The position numbers and the translations under genes are program-made. This document shows, piece by piece, positions 7,261 to 15,441 of a DNA stretch of 38,646 nt; the first letter of the stretch is position 1, and each line of letters opens with the position of its first letter. The stretch covers positions 1-38,646 of the forward strand of contig CAKUCT010000001.1 of NCBI GenBank assembly GCA_934643765.1, in the 5' to 3' direction. This DNA is from an uncultured Oscillospiraceae bacterium. GTDB taxonomy: Bacteria; Bacillota; Clostridia; Oscillospirales; Oscillospiraceae. The notes under the pieces were generated by a model. That model saw only the letters and a program-made list of their open reading frames with translations. It was not told the DNA's origin and searched no databases.

Positions 7261-7349
7261 TAGACTATCGAAAAAACTTCCAGATCAACAATTTCGGAAA
7301 GGAAGATAGTGTGAAAGAAACCCATCAGGGGTGTCTTTCGCGTTCAATC

Positions 7350-7382
7350 AGTTTTTCAAACTTCAAAAAAGTTTGAAAAACT
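7350..7382. repeat. AT-rich 14-bp perfect hairpin
   Basis: AGTTTTTCAAACTT (7350-7363) pairs with AAGTTTGAAAAACT (7369-7382) across a 5-nt loop. It is the middle of a row of hairpins between the convergent deacetylase and cobalamin genes. On the minus strand it could act as a backup terminator for the cobalamin operon. Confidence 0.6.
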
Positions 7383-7385
7383 GCC

Positions 7386-7419
7386 GCAGCGTGTCAAAAA
7401 GACTTTTTGGACACGCTGC
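7386..7419. repeat. GC-capped hairpin with A/T-rich top
   Basis: GCAGCGTGTC (7386-7395) pairs with GACACGCTGC (7410-7419), and AAAAAG with CTTTTT inside gives about 16 bp interrupted by one bulge. On the minus strand it is read just downstream of cbiP and is followed by GGCAGTTTTTC, compatible with a terminator. Confidence 0.6.
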
Positions 7420-7446
7420 AGTCCCGGATGCAGCGCATCCGGGACT
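7420..7446. terminator. Hairpin with the same stem as 7232-7260 (copy 2)
   Basis: AGTCCCGGATGC (7420-7431) pairs with GCATCCGGGACT (7435-7446), loop AGC. It directly abuts the preceding hairpin and is followed on the plus strand by TTTCTGTATTTT. Reading from cbiP on the minus strand it is the first hairpin encountered, 47 bp after the stop. Confidence 0.6.
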
Positions 7447-7493
7447 TTTCTGTATTTTACAGTGTATGGCAGATTCTGCCGCGCGGGACTTCG

Positions 7494-8954
7494 TTATTTC
7501 CGCTCCAGAACGCGGTATACCAGCTCCATGTCCATCCCGCTGCGCACCGCAGCGGCGAGCTTATCATACTGCTGCTCCTTATACTCCTGCATATCAAACG
7601 CGCGCAGGCCCTGCGGGTCGATGCCCTTTTGCGCGCAGATTGCGCGCAAAATCGTATCACACACGCCGGGGGCATCAAAAATGCCGTGGACATAGCTGCC
7701 GTAGATATTGCCGCTGCCCGCCAAGGCGGGCATGCGCTGCTCGCTGCGGCCCATGTGAATTTCATACCCTTCATAGCGCAGGCCGTTGAGCGGCGCCAGC
7801 ATGCCCACGACACCGGAAAATGTGCCGCTTGTCTGTGTCTGCACCTTCTGGCCGTGGAACACCGTCTGCATCGGAAGAAGCCCCAGGCCCCGGATTTCGG
7901 TTACATCCGCAGCCTCCACGCCGTCCGGGTCCGAGACGGACGCACCCAGCATCTGATACCCGCCGCAGACGCCGAAGACCAGCGTCCCCTGCGCGGCCAT
8001 TTTGCAGATTGCCGCCTCGAGCCCGCTCTGGCGCAGCCAGAGAAGGTCTGCAATCGTGCTCTTTGTGCCGGGCAGGATCACAAGATCCGGCGTATGAAGA
8101 TCGGCCACGCGGTCGACATAGCGCAGCGAAACATTCTCATAGCGCTCAAACGGCGAAAAATCCGTGAAGTTGGAGATGCGCGGCAGACGGATGACTGCGA
8201 CGTCCAACAGCTTTCTTGCCGTGCCGCGCGTAAAGCGCTCACTGAGGCTGTCTTCGTCGTCAATATCCACATGCGTGTACGGAATCACACCCGCCACCGG
8301 CACACCGCAAAGCTCCTGCAGCATCGAAAGTCCCGGCTCCAGAATTGCGCGGTCGCCGCGGAATTTATTGATGATCGTACCCTTCACGCGCGCGCGCTCG
8401 TCCGGCTGCAGCAGCGCAATCGTTCCATAGAGCTGGGCAAACACGCCGCCGCGGTCAATGTCGCCGATCAGAAACACCGGCGCGTCCACCATCGCGGCTA
8501 AGCCCATGTTGACAAGATCATCCTGCCGGAGATTGATCTCCGCCGGGCTTCCCGCACCTTCGATCAGAATGACGTCATACTCCGACGCCAGGCTGTTATA
8601 AGCCTCCAGCACGGCCGGGATGTACTCGCGCTTGCGCGCGTAATACTCCATCGCGCGCATATTGCCCTGCACCTGGCCGCCGACGATGACCTGGCTTCCC
8701 ACATCCGTCGTCGGCTTGAGAAGAATCGGGTTCATGCGCACATCCGGGGCAATGCCGCAGGCTTCCGCCTGCACCACCTGAGCCCGGCCCATCTCGCCGC
8801 CGTCTGCGGTAATGAAGGAATTCAGAGCCATATTCTGGCTCTTGAACGGGGCCACACGATAGCCGTCCTGCCGGAGCACCCGGCAGAGCCCCGCTGTCAG
8901 TAAGCTCTTTCCCACGTTGGACATTGTCCCCTGCAGCATCAGATTCAGCGCCAT
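7494..8954 (-). CDS. cbiP: Cobyric acid synthase (CbiP/CobQ)
   Basis: A 486-residue glutamine-dependent amidotransferase that amidates four side chains (b, d, e, g) of adenosylcobyrinic a,c-diamide to give cobyric acid. The N-terminal ATPase domain starts with LMLQGTMSNVGKS (P-loop-like, about residues 5-17) and has IEGAGSPAEINL. The C-terminal type-1 glutaminase domain has the nucleophile in FGVCGGYQML (Cys about 330) and its His in YVHGIFD (about 423). Length is normal. Two adjacent ATGs exist: 8957 overlaps the cobD stop as ATGA, while 8954 has the better 7-nt spacing from GGAGG, so I chose it. It is the last gene of the cobalamin operon; hairpins at 7386-7446 follow. Confidence 0.95.
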   Translation of the reverse strand: MALNLMLQGTMSNVGKSLLTAGLCRVLRQDGYRVAPFKSQNMALNSFITADGGEMGRAQVVQAEACGIAPDVRMNPILLKPTTDVGSQVIVGGQVQGNMRAMEYYARKREYIPAVLEAYNSLASEYDVILIEGAGSPAEINLRQDDLVNMGLAAMVDAPVFLIGDIDRGGVFAQLYGTIALLQPDERARVKGTIINKFRGDRAILEPGLSMLQELCGVPVAGVIPYTHVDIDDEDSLSERFTRGTARKLLDVAVIRLPRISNFTDFSPFERYENVSLRYVDRVADLHTPDLVILPGTKSTIADLLWLRQSGLEAAICKMAAQGTLVFGVCGGYQMLGASVSDPDGVEAADVTEIRGLGLLPMQTVFHGQKVQTQTSGTFSGVVGMLAPLNGLRYEGYEIHMGRSEQRMPALAGSGNIYGSYVHGIFDAPGVCDTILRAICAQKGIDPQGLRAFDMQEYKEQQYDKLAAAVRSGMDMELVYRVLERK

Positions 8955-10003
8955 CATCTTACCTCCATCGCGCGCCGCATCGCGGCGAGCAGCTTCTCAT
9001 TCTCTTCATGCAGCCGCACGGCAATCCGGTAATACCCCGGCCCGAGGCCATCATAATTTTCGCAGCTGCGAATGGCTATTTTCTCGCGCCGCAGCGCCGC
9101 ATCCAGCCCCGCCGGTCCGCAGAAGAGCAGATAATTTGCCTCTGACGGAAATACTCGCAGGCGCAGCGTCTGCAGCCCCTGCGCCAAAAAAGCGCGCTCG
9201 CGCGCAACCAGCGCTTTCGCCCGGCGCAGAAAATCCTGCTCCTGCAGCGCCGCTATCCCGGCGCGCTGCGCCAGAAGCGACACGTTCCACGGCTGCGCAG
9301 CGTGCGCCATGCGCGAAAGAAGCGCCGTGTCGGCGCTCAGGCAGTATCCCACCCGTGCGCCCGCTAAGGCGTAGCTCTTCGTAAACGCCTTTAAAATCAG
9401 CAGCCCTGGATAGCGCGCCAGCAAATCTTTTGCGCTCTTCGCGTCTGTAAAATCCAGAAAGCTTTCATCCAGCAGCACGCGCATGCGCTGCTGTTCGCAA
9501 AGTTCCAGCGTTCTTTCCAAAAGCGCCTGGTCTATCGTTCGGCCGGTAGGGTTATTGGGCGTACACAAAAAGAGTGCGTCCGGCTTTGTTTCCTTCAAAA
9601 AGCGCAGCAGCCCCTCGTCCGGGCAAAAGCCGTTGTCCGCCAAGAGCGCATAGCGCGCCATCCGCGCGCCATAGTGTCCGGCGGCGATGCTGTATTCGCA
9701 GAAGGTCGGCGCCAGCTCCGCAGCAAGCTTCGGCCGCAGCGCCTCGCACCAAGCATAGATCAGCTCCGCCGCGCCGTTTCCGCAGAGAATCCAGCGCATA
9801 TCCACCTGTTCGTGCGCGGCAATCGCCTCGCGCAGCGCCCTGCAGTATGGGTCCGGATACTGCCGCACCAACTGCGCAGCCTCGCAGATCGCCCGGACGA
9901 CGCCGGGCGGCGTGCCGAGCGGATTGACGTTGGACGAATAATCCAGCACAATCTCCGCGCCATAGACATCCCCACCATGGGGGTTTTGCGTTTCATAGAG
10001 CAT
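8954..10003 (-). CDS. cobD: L-threonine-O-3-phosphate decarboxylase (CobD)
   Basis: A 349-residue PLP enzyme of aminotransferase fold I that decarboxylates threonine phosphate to (R)-1-aminopropan-2-ol phosphate, the linker attached to cobyric acid by CbiB. Visible features: SSNVNPLGTPP near residue 23, CGNGAAELIY (about 74-83), TPNNPTG (148-154), and the PLP lysine in KAFTKSYALAGARVGY (Lys209). It sits between cbiB (9-nt gap) and cbiP (stop overlapping start), as expected for the linker branch. GAGGG lies 6 nt ahead of the start. A histidinol-phosphate aminotransferase is the closest alternative, but the context makes CobD much more likely. Confidence 0.93.
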   Translation of the reverse strand: MLYETQNPHGGDVYGAEIVLDYSSNVNPLGTPPGVVRAICEAAQLVRQYPDPYCRALREAIAAHEQVDMRWILCGNGAAELIYAWCEALRPKLAAELAPTFCEYSIAAGHYGARMARYALLADNGFCPDEGLLRFLKETKPDALFLCTPNNPTGRTIDQALLERTLELCEQQRMRVLLDESFLDFTDAKSAKDLLARYPGLLILKAFTKSYALAGARVGYCLSADTALLSRMAHAAQPWNVSLLAQRAGIAALQEQDFLRRAKALVARERAFLAQGLQTLRLRVFPSEANYLLFCGPAGLDAALRREKIAIRSCENYDGLGPGYYRIAVRLHEENEKLLAAMRRAMEVR

Positions 10004-10012
10004 AGGTTTCCC

Positions 10013-10975
10013 TCAGAATATCACAAGCGCCTTTACCGCGCTGAACACTACCAGTGCGACAAGCGCCGTCACCGTCATCAGTCTGCATGCACTTGGAATA
10101 TCCTCCGGCACAATCTCGCGGCAGGCATCGCCGATGAACTCTTTTTTATGCAGCATCCCGTGGTACCACGCGTCGCCCGCCAGACGAAGCCCCAGCAGCC
10201 CCGCGCACACAGACTCCGTCTGCGCGGAGTTGGGGCTGGCGTGCTTGTAGCGGTCGCGGCAGAAAATCTTCCAGCCGTTTTTGATATCCAGCCCCAGAAT
10301 CGCGCCCGCCGCCAGCATGAAAAACGCCGACAGCCGCGCCGGGATGAAGTTGAACACATCGTCCAGCTTCGCAGGCACGAAGCCCACGTTCTGATACGGC
10401 GGCTCCACGTAGCCCAGCATCGAGTCCATGGTATTGACCGCCTTATAGAAAAAGCCGAGCGGCGCGCCGCCGATTGCCAGAAACAGCAGCGGCGCAATCA
10501 CGCCGTCAGACGTATTTTCCGCCACGGTCTCCACCGCCGCGCGCGTCACGCCCTTTTCATCGAGCCGCTCCACATCGCGCCCGACGATCATCGAAACGGC
10601 GTACCGCGCCTTGGAAAGATCGCCCGTCTGAAGCGCGGCATAGACCTTCATGCTCTCGTCGCGCAGCGACTTGACGGCTAAAATCTGCCAGCACATGATG
10701 CTCTCCGCCGCCAGCCGCAGCCACACGCTCACGCGTCCGAGCGCCCACAAAATAGCCGCCGGGAGCGCTGCCGAGATCACAACAACACAAATCCAGATCA
10801 GCGCACCGGCCAGCCGCTCGCCCGTCCTTGTCTTCGGGCAAAGATGCCGGAACCAGCGCTCAAACTGCGCAATCAGCTTTCCGATGCCCGCCACCGGGTG
10901 CCACAGGCCGTGCGGGTCTCCCAGCAAGAGATCCATGCCAAATCCAAGCAGCAGCGCATACCATGACCATCTCAT
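10013..10975 (-). CDS. cbiB: Adenosylcobinamide-phosphate synthase (CbiB)
   Basis: A 320-residue integral membrane protein that joins aminopropanol phosphate to adenosylcobyric acid. The family hallmarks are the N-terminal DLLLGDPHGLWHPVAGIG (about 15-32), ETVAENTSDGVIAP near 145, and YKAVNTMDSMLGY further on. Several hydrophobic spans occur at about 2-20, 55-78, 150-170, 205-230 and 300-318. The start at 10975 (MRWSWYALLL) has GGAGG 9 nt upstream and its ATGA overlaps the stop of the cbiJET fusion by 4 bp; longer in-frame starts lack family similarity. The product feeds nucleotide-loop assembly, whose genes are not in the window. Confidence 0.94.
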   Translation of the reverse strand: MRWSWYALLLGFGMDLLLGDPHGLWHPVAGIGKLIAQFERWFRHLCPKTRTGERLAGALIWICVVVISAALPAAILWALGRVSVWLRLAAESIMCWQILAVKSLRDESMKVYAALQTGDLSKARYAVSMIVGRDVERLDEKGVTRAAVETVAENTSDGVIAPLLFLAIGGAPLGFFYKAVNTMDSMLGYVEPPYQNVGFVPAKLDDVFNFIPARLSAFFMLAAGAILGLDIKNGWKIFCRDRYKHASPNSAQTESVCAGLLGLRLAGDAWYHGMLHKKEFIGDACREIVPEDIPSACRLMTVTALVALVVFSAVKALVIF

Positions 10976-12960
10976 ACCGGCGCGCCTCCATGCTGCATCG
11001 TAAAAATATAAATAGGGTTCTGGCCGGTCATCAGGTGATAACGTCCTGCCTGCCGCCCCTTGGACACCTGCAGGCAGACGACTTCCGTCTCGCGGAACGA
11101 AAATGCTCCCAGGCATTCTGTCAGCTCCGCCGCAGACTCCAGAGACACCGCCGTGGCCACAATGCGCGCCTGCGGATTTTTATGCAGCACAAGCTGCAGA
11201 ATCTCCCGGAGATTGCCCGCGCTGCCGCCGATGAATACATGCGACGGCGCTGGAAGATCTTCACATGCCTTGGGCGCAAGGCCCGGCACGATCTGCAGAT
11301 TTTCCGCGCGGAAGATTTCCTGGTTGCGCGCCAGAAGCGCCAGCGCGTCCTCGTTTCGCTCAATGGCCCAGACGCTTCCCGTCCGCGCCTGCAGCGCCAT
11401 TTCGATGCTGACCGAGCCCGTCCCTGCACCGATGTCCCAGCAGACGGCGTTTTCGGTCAGCCGGAGCTTAGAAAGGCACACGCTGCGCACCTCGCTCTTC
11501 GTCATCGGCACAACGTGCCCCTGCTCCAGACTGCGCAAAAACGCCTCGTCCGGCAAGCCGTGCGTCACAACCGCGTCCGGGCTGTCATTTTCAATCAGCG
11601 CCACGCTCAGTTTGTCAAAGCTTCTTTCGGCAAGCTCCCGAGCCGTACCGCAGGTGATGCGCTCGTCCGGATAGCCCAGACGCTCGCCCACCTGAAGCTT
11701 TACGCTGCCAAGCCCCGCGTCCAAAAGCGCAGCGCAGAGCTTCTGCATACCGTCCTCGCCGCCGACCAGCGTAAAAATCCGGCTATGGCGGCGGACATCG
11801 GCCGTGATATCGTGCGTGCGGCCGTGCAGACTGACCGGCACAACGTCTTCATAGCTGGTCTGCAGCCGCGCGCAGAGATAGCTCAAAGAGCTCAGCCCCG
11901 GCAGAACCGTAACCTTGCAGTCCTTTAAGCACGGAAGCAGCTTTTTTGTGCCGCTGAAAAAGCCGGTATCGCCCGACATGGCGACAACAAACGGCGCGCT
12001 TTCCGGGTGACTCAGAATATAATCCGCGATTTTTTCCGGCGCAATCGCCGCGAGCCTTGTCTGCTGCGGCCGCGCCACAGCCTCCAGCACGCGCTGCGCG
12101 CCGATGACGCAGTTTGCCTGCGCAATCGCCGCGCGCACCTCCGCCGTCTGCGCGCTCTCTTTTCCGGGACCGATGCCAACGACAAATACCTCCGGTCTGC
12201 ACACCAGACCGAAACGATCACACAGGCCGCGGATGACCTCCGGCAGGCTCAAGCCGCCTTCTTCCGGCGGCCGGCCAACGACAACCAGGCGCGCGCCCGC
12301 CTTTTTCGCGGCAGAGAGCTTCTCGTCAAAGCCGCCGGGCGCCCCGCCGTCTTTCGTGACGAGCCAGCTTGCCTGCACGCTGCGCAGCATGGCGACGTTC
12401 ATATCCTCTGAAAACGGGCCCTGCATCGCAAAAATATGCGAAGACTGGAGCCCTGCCTCGGCGCAAAGCGCCAGAGACGACGCCAGGGGCAAAACGCGCG
12501 CCCAGACACGCGTTTCAAAATCCGCAAGCGTCTTGTAAAGCCCAAGCTCCTTGCTGCCGGTGGTCAGGAGGATGTTTCCGTCCGTCTGCTCTAAAAACCG
12601 GACGGCGTCCATGGTCGACTCCACAAACACCGCGTCGTCTGAAACCGCAGATGCGCCGCGCAGCAGCCGCCAGCGCTCCGTCCCGGTCTGCTCGCAGGCG
12701 CGCGCGATGCTCTTCGTGATGGACGCGGCATATGGATGCGTCGCGTCAATCACAAGGTCAAAATGCTCGCGCTCCAGCATGGCGACAATCTCATCGACCG
12801 GGAGCTTCTTGGCCGAGACGGTCAGATGCCCGGATTCCGGAACCAGCGTTCCGCCGTAGTCCGTTGCGACGCAGAGCGTCGTCTCGCACGGCTGCGCGCT
12901 TAAAAACCCGGCAAGCTTCCGACCTTCGGTCGTGCCGCCGAATACACAGAATTTATACAT
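10972..12960 (-). CDS. cbiJET: Triple fusion: precorrin-6x reductase (CbiJ) + CbiE + CbiT methyltransferase/decarboxylase
   Basis: A 662-residue protein combining three cobalamin enzymes in one chain. Residues 1 to about 250 are CbiJ/CobK (YKFCVFGGTTEGRKLA at the start, IDATHPYA near 71-78), reducing the macrocycle. Residues about 256-460 are CbiE, a tetrapyrrole SAM methyltransferase (VFVVGIGPGKES, MSGDTGFFSG). Residues about 475-662 are CbiT (WDIGAGTGSVSIEMA, SAM-binding glycine motif at about 511-516; FIGGSAG), which methylates C15 and decarboxylates C12. CbiE-CbiT fusions (CobL) are common; the extra CbiJ is less so. The start at 12960 follows AGAGGA with suitable spacing; the open frame continues upstream into cbiH, which it overlaps by 8 bp. 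Confidence 0.94.
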   Translation of the reverse strand: MYKFCVFGGTTEGRKLAGFLSAQPCETTLCVATDYGGTLVPESGHLTVSAKKLPVDEIVAMLEREHFDLVIDATHPYAASITKSIARACEQTGTERWRLLRGASAVSDDAVFVESTMDAVRFLEQTDGNILLTTGSKELGLYKTLADFETRVWARVLPLASSLALCAEAGLQSSHIFAMQGPFSEDMNVAMLRSVQASWLVTKDGGAPGGFDEKLSAAKKAGARLVVVGRPPEEGGLSLPEVIRGLCDRFGLVCRPEVFVVGIGPGKESAQTAEVRAAIAQANCVIGAQRVLEAVARPQQTRLAAIAPEKIADYILSHPESAPFVVAMSGDTGFFSGTKKLLPCLKDCKVTVLPGLSSLSYLCARLQTSYEDVVPVSLHGRTHDITADVRRHSRIFTLVGGEDGMQKLCAALLDAGLGSVKLQVGERLGYPDERITCGTARELAERSFDKLSVALIENDSPDAVVTHGLPDEAFLRSLEQGHVVPMTKSEVRSVCLSKLRLTENAVCWDIGAGTGSVSIEMALQARTGSVWAIERNEDALALLARNQEIFRAENLQIVPGLAPKACEDLPAPSHVFIGGSAGNLREILQLVLHKNPQARIVATAVSLESAAELTECLGAFSFRETEVVCLQVSKGRQAGRYHLMTGQNPIYIFTMQHGGAPV

Positions 12961-13684
12961 CGCGGTATCCTCTGGGCGTAACAAGATTGCCCGCCACAAG
13001 CTTTGTGGCCGCGTTTCCGATAAAAACGGTGCAGAACATATCAATTTCCGCCGTTTTAAGCTCGCCTAAAGTAAGGACGCGGCGGCTCTGGCCCTCGCGG
13101 CCAATGTTCCGCACCACGCCGCAAAGCCGGTTCTCCGGCAGCACGCGCAGCAAAATCTCACACGCCCGCTTCAGATGATCGGGCCTTCCGTGGCTGGCGG
13201 GGTTATAAATGACGATAGAAAGATCCGCCTCGGCGGCGCACAGCAGCCGCTTTTCAATCTTCTCCCAGGGCGTCAGCCGGTCTGAGAGGCTGATTACAGC
13301 AAAATCGTGCGTCAGCGGCGCGCCGAGCACTGCCGCACCGCTGCAGGCCGCCGTCAGTCCCGGAACGACCTCTACCTCCGGCTGCGCGCTTTCGCCGCGC
13401 AGCTCATAGACGAGCGCCGCCATGCCGTAAATGCCGCTGTCGCCGGAGCAGACCAGCGCCACATTTTTTCCTTCCTGCGCCAGCTCCAGCGCCATCCGGC
13501 AGCGCTTAGCCTCCTGCGTCATCGGCGTCGAGAGACACTGCTTTTCCGGATATCTGCCGCGTACCAGATCGACATACACAGGATACCCGACAATCACATC
13601 GCACCCGGCCAGCGCCTGATCCGCCGCCACGGTCATATTCTCATAGTTGCCCGGGCCAATGCCCACAACAATCACTTTCCCCAA
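12953..13684 (-). CDS. cbiH: Precorrin-3B/cobalt-factor III C17-methyltransferase (CbiH/CobJ), TTG start
   Basis: A 243-residue SAM-dependent tetrapyrrole methylase that methylates C17 and drives ring contraction. It starts with VIVVGIGPGNYENMT, has CSGDSGIYGMA near 80-90 and the family segment IYNPASHGRPDHL near 159-171. The start codon is TTG at 13684 (complement of 13682-13684), supported by GGGAGG 6 nt upstream and by the glycine-rich N-terminus immediately after it. The gene begins 44 bp inside the end of cbiG, in another frame, which implies translational coupling. Confidence 0.94.
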   Translation of the reverse strand: MGKVIVVGIGPGNYENMTVAADQALAGCDVIVGYPVYVDLVRGRYPEKQCLSTPMTQEAKRCRMALELAQEGKNVALVCSGDSGIYGMAALVYELRGESAQPEVEVVPGLTAACSGAAVLGAPLTHDFAVISLSDRLTPWEKIEKRLLCAAEADLSIVIYNPASHGRPDHLKRACEILLRVLPENRLCGVVRNIGREGQSRRVLTLGELKTAEIDMFCTVFIGNAATKLVAGNLVTPRGYRDV

Positions 13685-14687
13685 AGCGTACCTCCCAATG
13701 CTCCTGCGCCACCGCGACGGTCACACCGTCCAGCGCAGTTTTTTTCACAAGCAAGCGCTCCGCGCCAAGCATCGCCGCGCGCTCGCAGACATTTTCAACC
13801 CCCGTCACACGCCGAACAAACTGCGACGCGGTAAACTCCCCCGGTACCGCCAGAAGTTCTTCGGCAGTATAAAACCCCATCTTCCAGCCATGGCTTCGGC
13901 CGGCGGCCAGAAGGCCGGGCTCTTCTTTTTTCAGATCGATGGAATATACGCCGGAAATTGCCTCCGGGTACAGGCTGTTTTCCGCAAAAACCTTTGCAAT
14001 CGCCGCCTCCACCGCCGCCTGCGGCGTGCCCTTCCGGCAGCCGACGCCGACGCGCAGCACCTTCGGAACCAGGTGGAGCGTTTTTTCAAAGGGCTGCTCC
14101 ATCCGGCAGCCGATACAGATGCCAAGCGCGCCTTCGCTTCCCGCCCGCACCCCGGGCGGAAGCTGCCCAAGAACCGGTGCCCGACAGCAAAGCGGCACCT
14201 CCCGCTCCAGAATTTCGGCCGAGACGGCCTTGGCAAGCTTCATATCGTCCAGCCAGAGGCCGTGCCGCGCCGCCCAGGCATCCACCGAAAAGCGGCCGTT
14301 GACATCCGTCGCCGTTGTAATGACAGCCGTCGCGCCAAGCGCCTGCGCGATCTCGCGCGTCAGCGCGTTTGCCCCGCCGATGTGCCCGGAAAGAAGGGAG
14401 ACGGCAAAGTTCGACCGCTCGTCAACACACACGACCGCAGGGTCTGTGCGCTTATCCTTGACATACGGCGCGATTTCCCGCACCGCAATGCCGCAGGCCC
14501 CGACAAAAATCAGCGCGTCCGACGCGGCAAAGGCCGCCCCATACACCGCCTTCTCCAGCGGCAAAAATCCCGGCTCTTCCAGCCGCGCCACCGCGTAGCA
14601 GGCTGTCTCATCCGCCATCCTCGCGTCCAAAATCCGCCGCGCTGTCCGGCAGCCGGTATGGCTGTAGGCAAAGAGCGTCAGCTTCAT
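13641..14687 (-). CDS. cbiG: Cobalt-precorrin-5A hydrolase (CbiG)
   Basis: A 348-residue protein that opens the delta-lactone of cobalt-precorrin-5A and releases acetaldehyde, a step specific to the anaerobic pathway. The N-terminal part has FVGACGIAVREIAPYVKDK and SLLSGHIGGANALT (conserved in CbiG), the central part is variable, and the C-terminal domain has VLRVGVGCRKGTP. The start at 14687 (MKLTLFAYSHTG) overlaps the cbiF stop as ATGA. Its 3' end overlaps cbiH by 44 bp. Its presence, with cbiD and cbiK, defines the oxygen-independent route. Confidence 0.93.
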   Translation of the reverse strand: MKLTLFAYSHTGCRTARRILDARMADETACYAVARLEEPGFLPLEKAVYGAAFAASDALIFVGACGIAVREIAPYVKDKRTDPAVVCVDERSNFAVSLLSGHIGGANALTREIAQALGATAVITTATDVNGRFSVDAWAARHGLWLDDMKLAKAVSAEILEREVPLCCRAPVLGQLPPGVRAGSEGALGICIGCRMEQPFEKTLHLVPKVLRVGVGCRKGTPQAAVEAAIAKVFAENSLYPEAISGVYSIDLKKEEPGLLAAGRSHGWKMGFYTAEELLAVPGEFTASQFVRRVTGVENVCERAAMLGAERLLVKKTALDGVTVAVAQEHWEVRFGESDCCGHWPGQL

Positions 14688-15439
14688 TGCGTCGCCTCGC
14701 GGAACTCCGTTGTAAAGCCGGGGTGATACAGAAGCGAGCGCATATAATCCTCGCCCAGGCACCCGCCGACCACAATCAGGGATGTCTTCGTCAGATGGTT
14801 TTCTGTGACGGTTTCGTGGAGCGTGCCGACCGTGCAGCGGAAGATTTTCTGATCCGGCCACGTCGCCTTATACACAACCGCCGCGGGCGTCGCCGCTTCA
14901 TAGCCGCCTGCCAGCAGCTCCTCCTGCAGCGTCTTCGTCAGAGACGTGCTGAGAAAGAGCACCATTGTCGCCTGATGGCTTGCCAGAGAGCGGATGCTCT
15001 CGCGCTCCGGCACGGGCGTGCGCCCGGCGGCCCGCGTGATAATCACCGTCTGGCTCACATCCGGCAGCGTATACTCCGCGCGCAGCGCCGCGGCTGCGCC
15101 GCAGAACGCGCTCACGCCGGGGCAAACATCATACTCGATGCCAAGCTTCTCCAGCTCGTCAAACTGCTCGCGCACCGCGCCGTAGATGCTGGAGTCGCCG
15201 GTGTGCAGGCGGACGGTCGTTTTTCCGTCTGCCTCCGCCGCGGAAATCACGGCAATCACCTCTTCGAGCGTCATCTCCGCGCTATTGTGAATCTCACAGC
15301 CAGGTTTTGCGTAGGAAAGAAGCTCGGGATTGACCAGCGACCCCGCGTAAATAATCACATCCGCCGCGCTGAGCAGTTTCGCTCCGCGCACGGTAATTAG
15401 ATCAACCGCGCCGCTCCCGGCGCCGACAAAATGTACCAT
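14684..15439 (-). CDS. cbiF: Cobalt-precorrin-4 C11-methyltransferase (CbiF/CobM)
   Basis: A 251-residue SAM tetrapyrrole methylase that adds a methyl group at C11. Signature segments: VHFVGAGSGAVDLITVRG at the N-terminus, YAGSLVNPELL (about 28-38) and LHTGDSSIYGAVREQ (about 76-90), all typical of CbiF/CobM. GGAGGA lies directly ahead of the ATG at 15439. The gene starts 2 nt after the cbiD stop and overlaps cbiG by 4 bp. Confidence 0.94.
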   Translation of the reverse strand: MVHFVGAGSGAVDLITVRGAKLLSAADVIIYAGSLVNPELLSYAKPGCEIHNSAEMTLEEVIAVISAAEADGKTTVRLHTGDSSIYGAVREQFDELEKLGIEYDVCPGVSAFCGAAAALRAEYTLPDVSQTVIITRAAGRTPVPERESIRSLASHQATMVLFLSTSLTKTLQEELLAGGYEAATPAAVVYKATWPDQKIFRCTVGTLHETVTENHLTKTSLIVVGGCLGEDYMRSLLYHPGFTTEFREATQ

Positions 15440-15441
15440 AT

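Noticed and set aside
7232..7446. Repeated hairpins considered as a CRISPR array
   Set aside because: Only two copies share a stem, spacers are not of regular length, and no cas genes are near.
8954..10003. cobD gene considered as histidinol-phosphate aminotransferase (hisC)
   Set aside because: Motifs are shared, but the position between cbiB and cbiP and the absence of any his genes favour threonine-phosphate decarboxylase.
10013..11116. Longer version of cbiB starting at 11116
   Set aside because: The extra 47 residues overlap cbiJET, lack family similarity, and the start at 10975 has GGAGG and the ATGA overlap.
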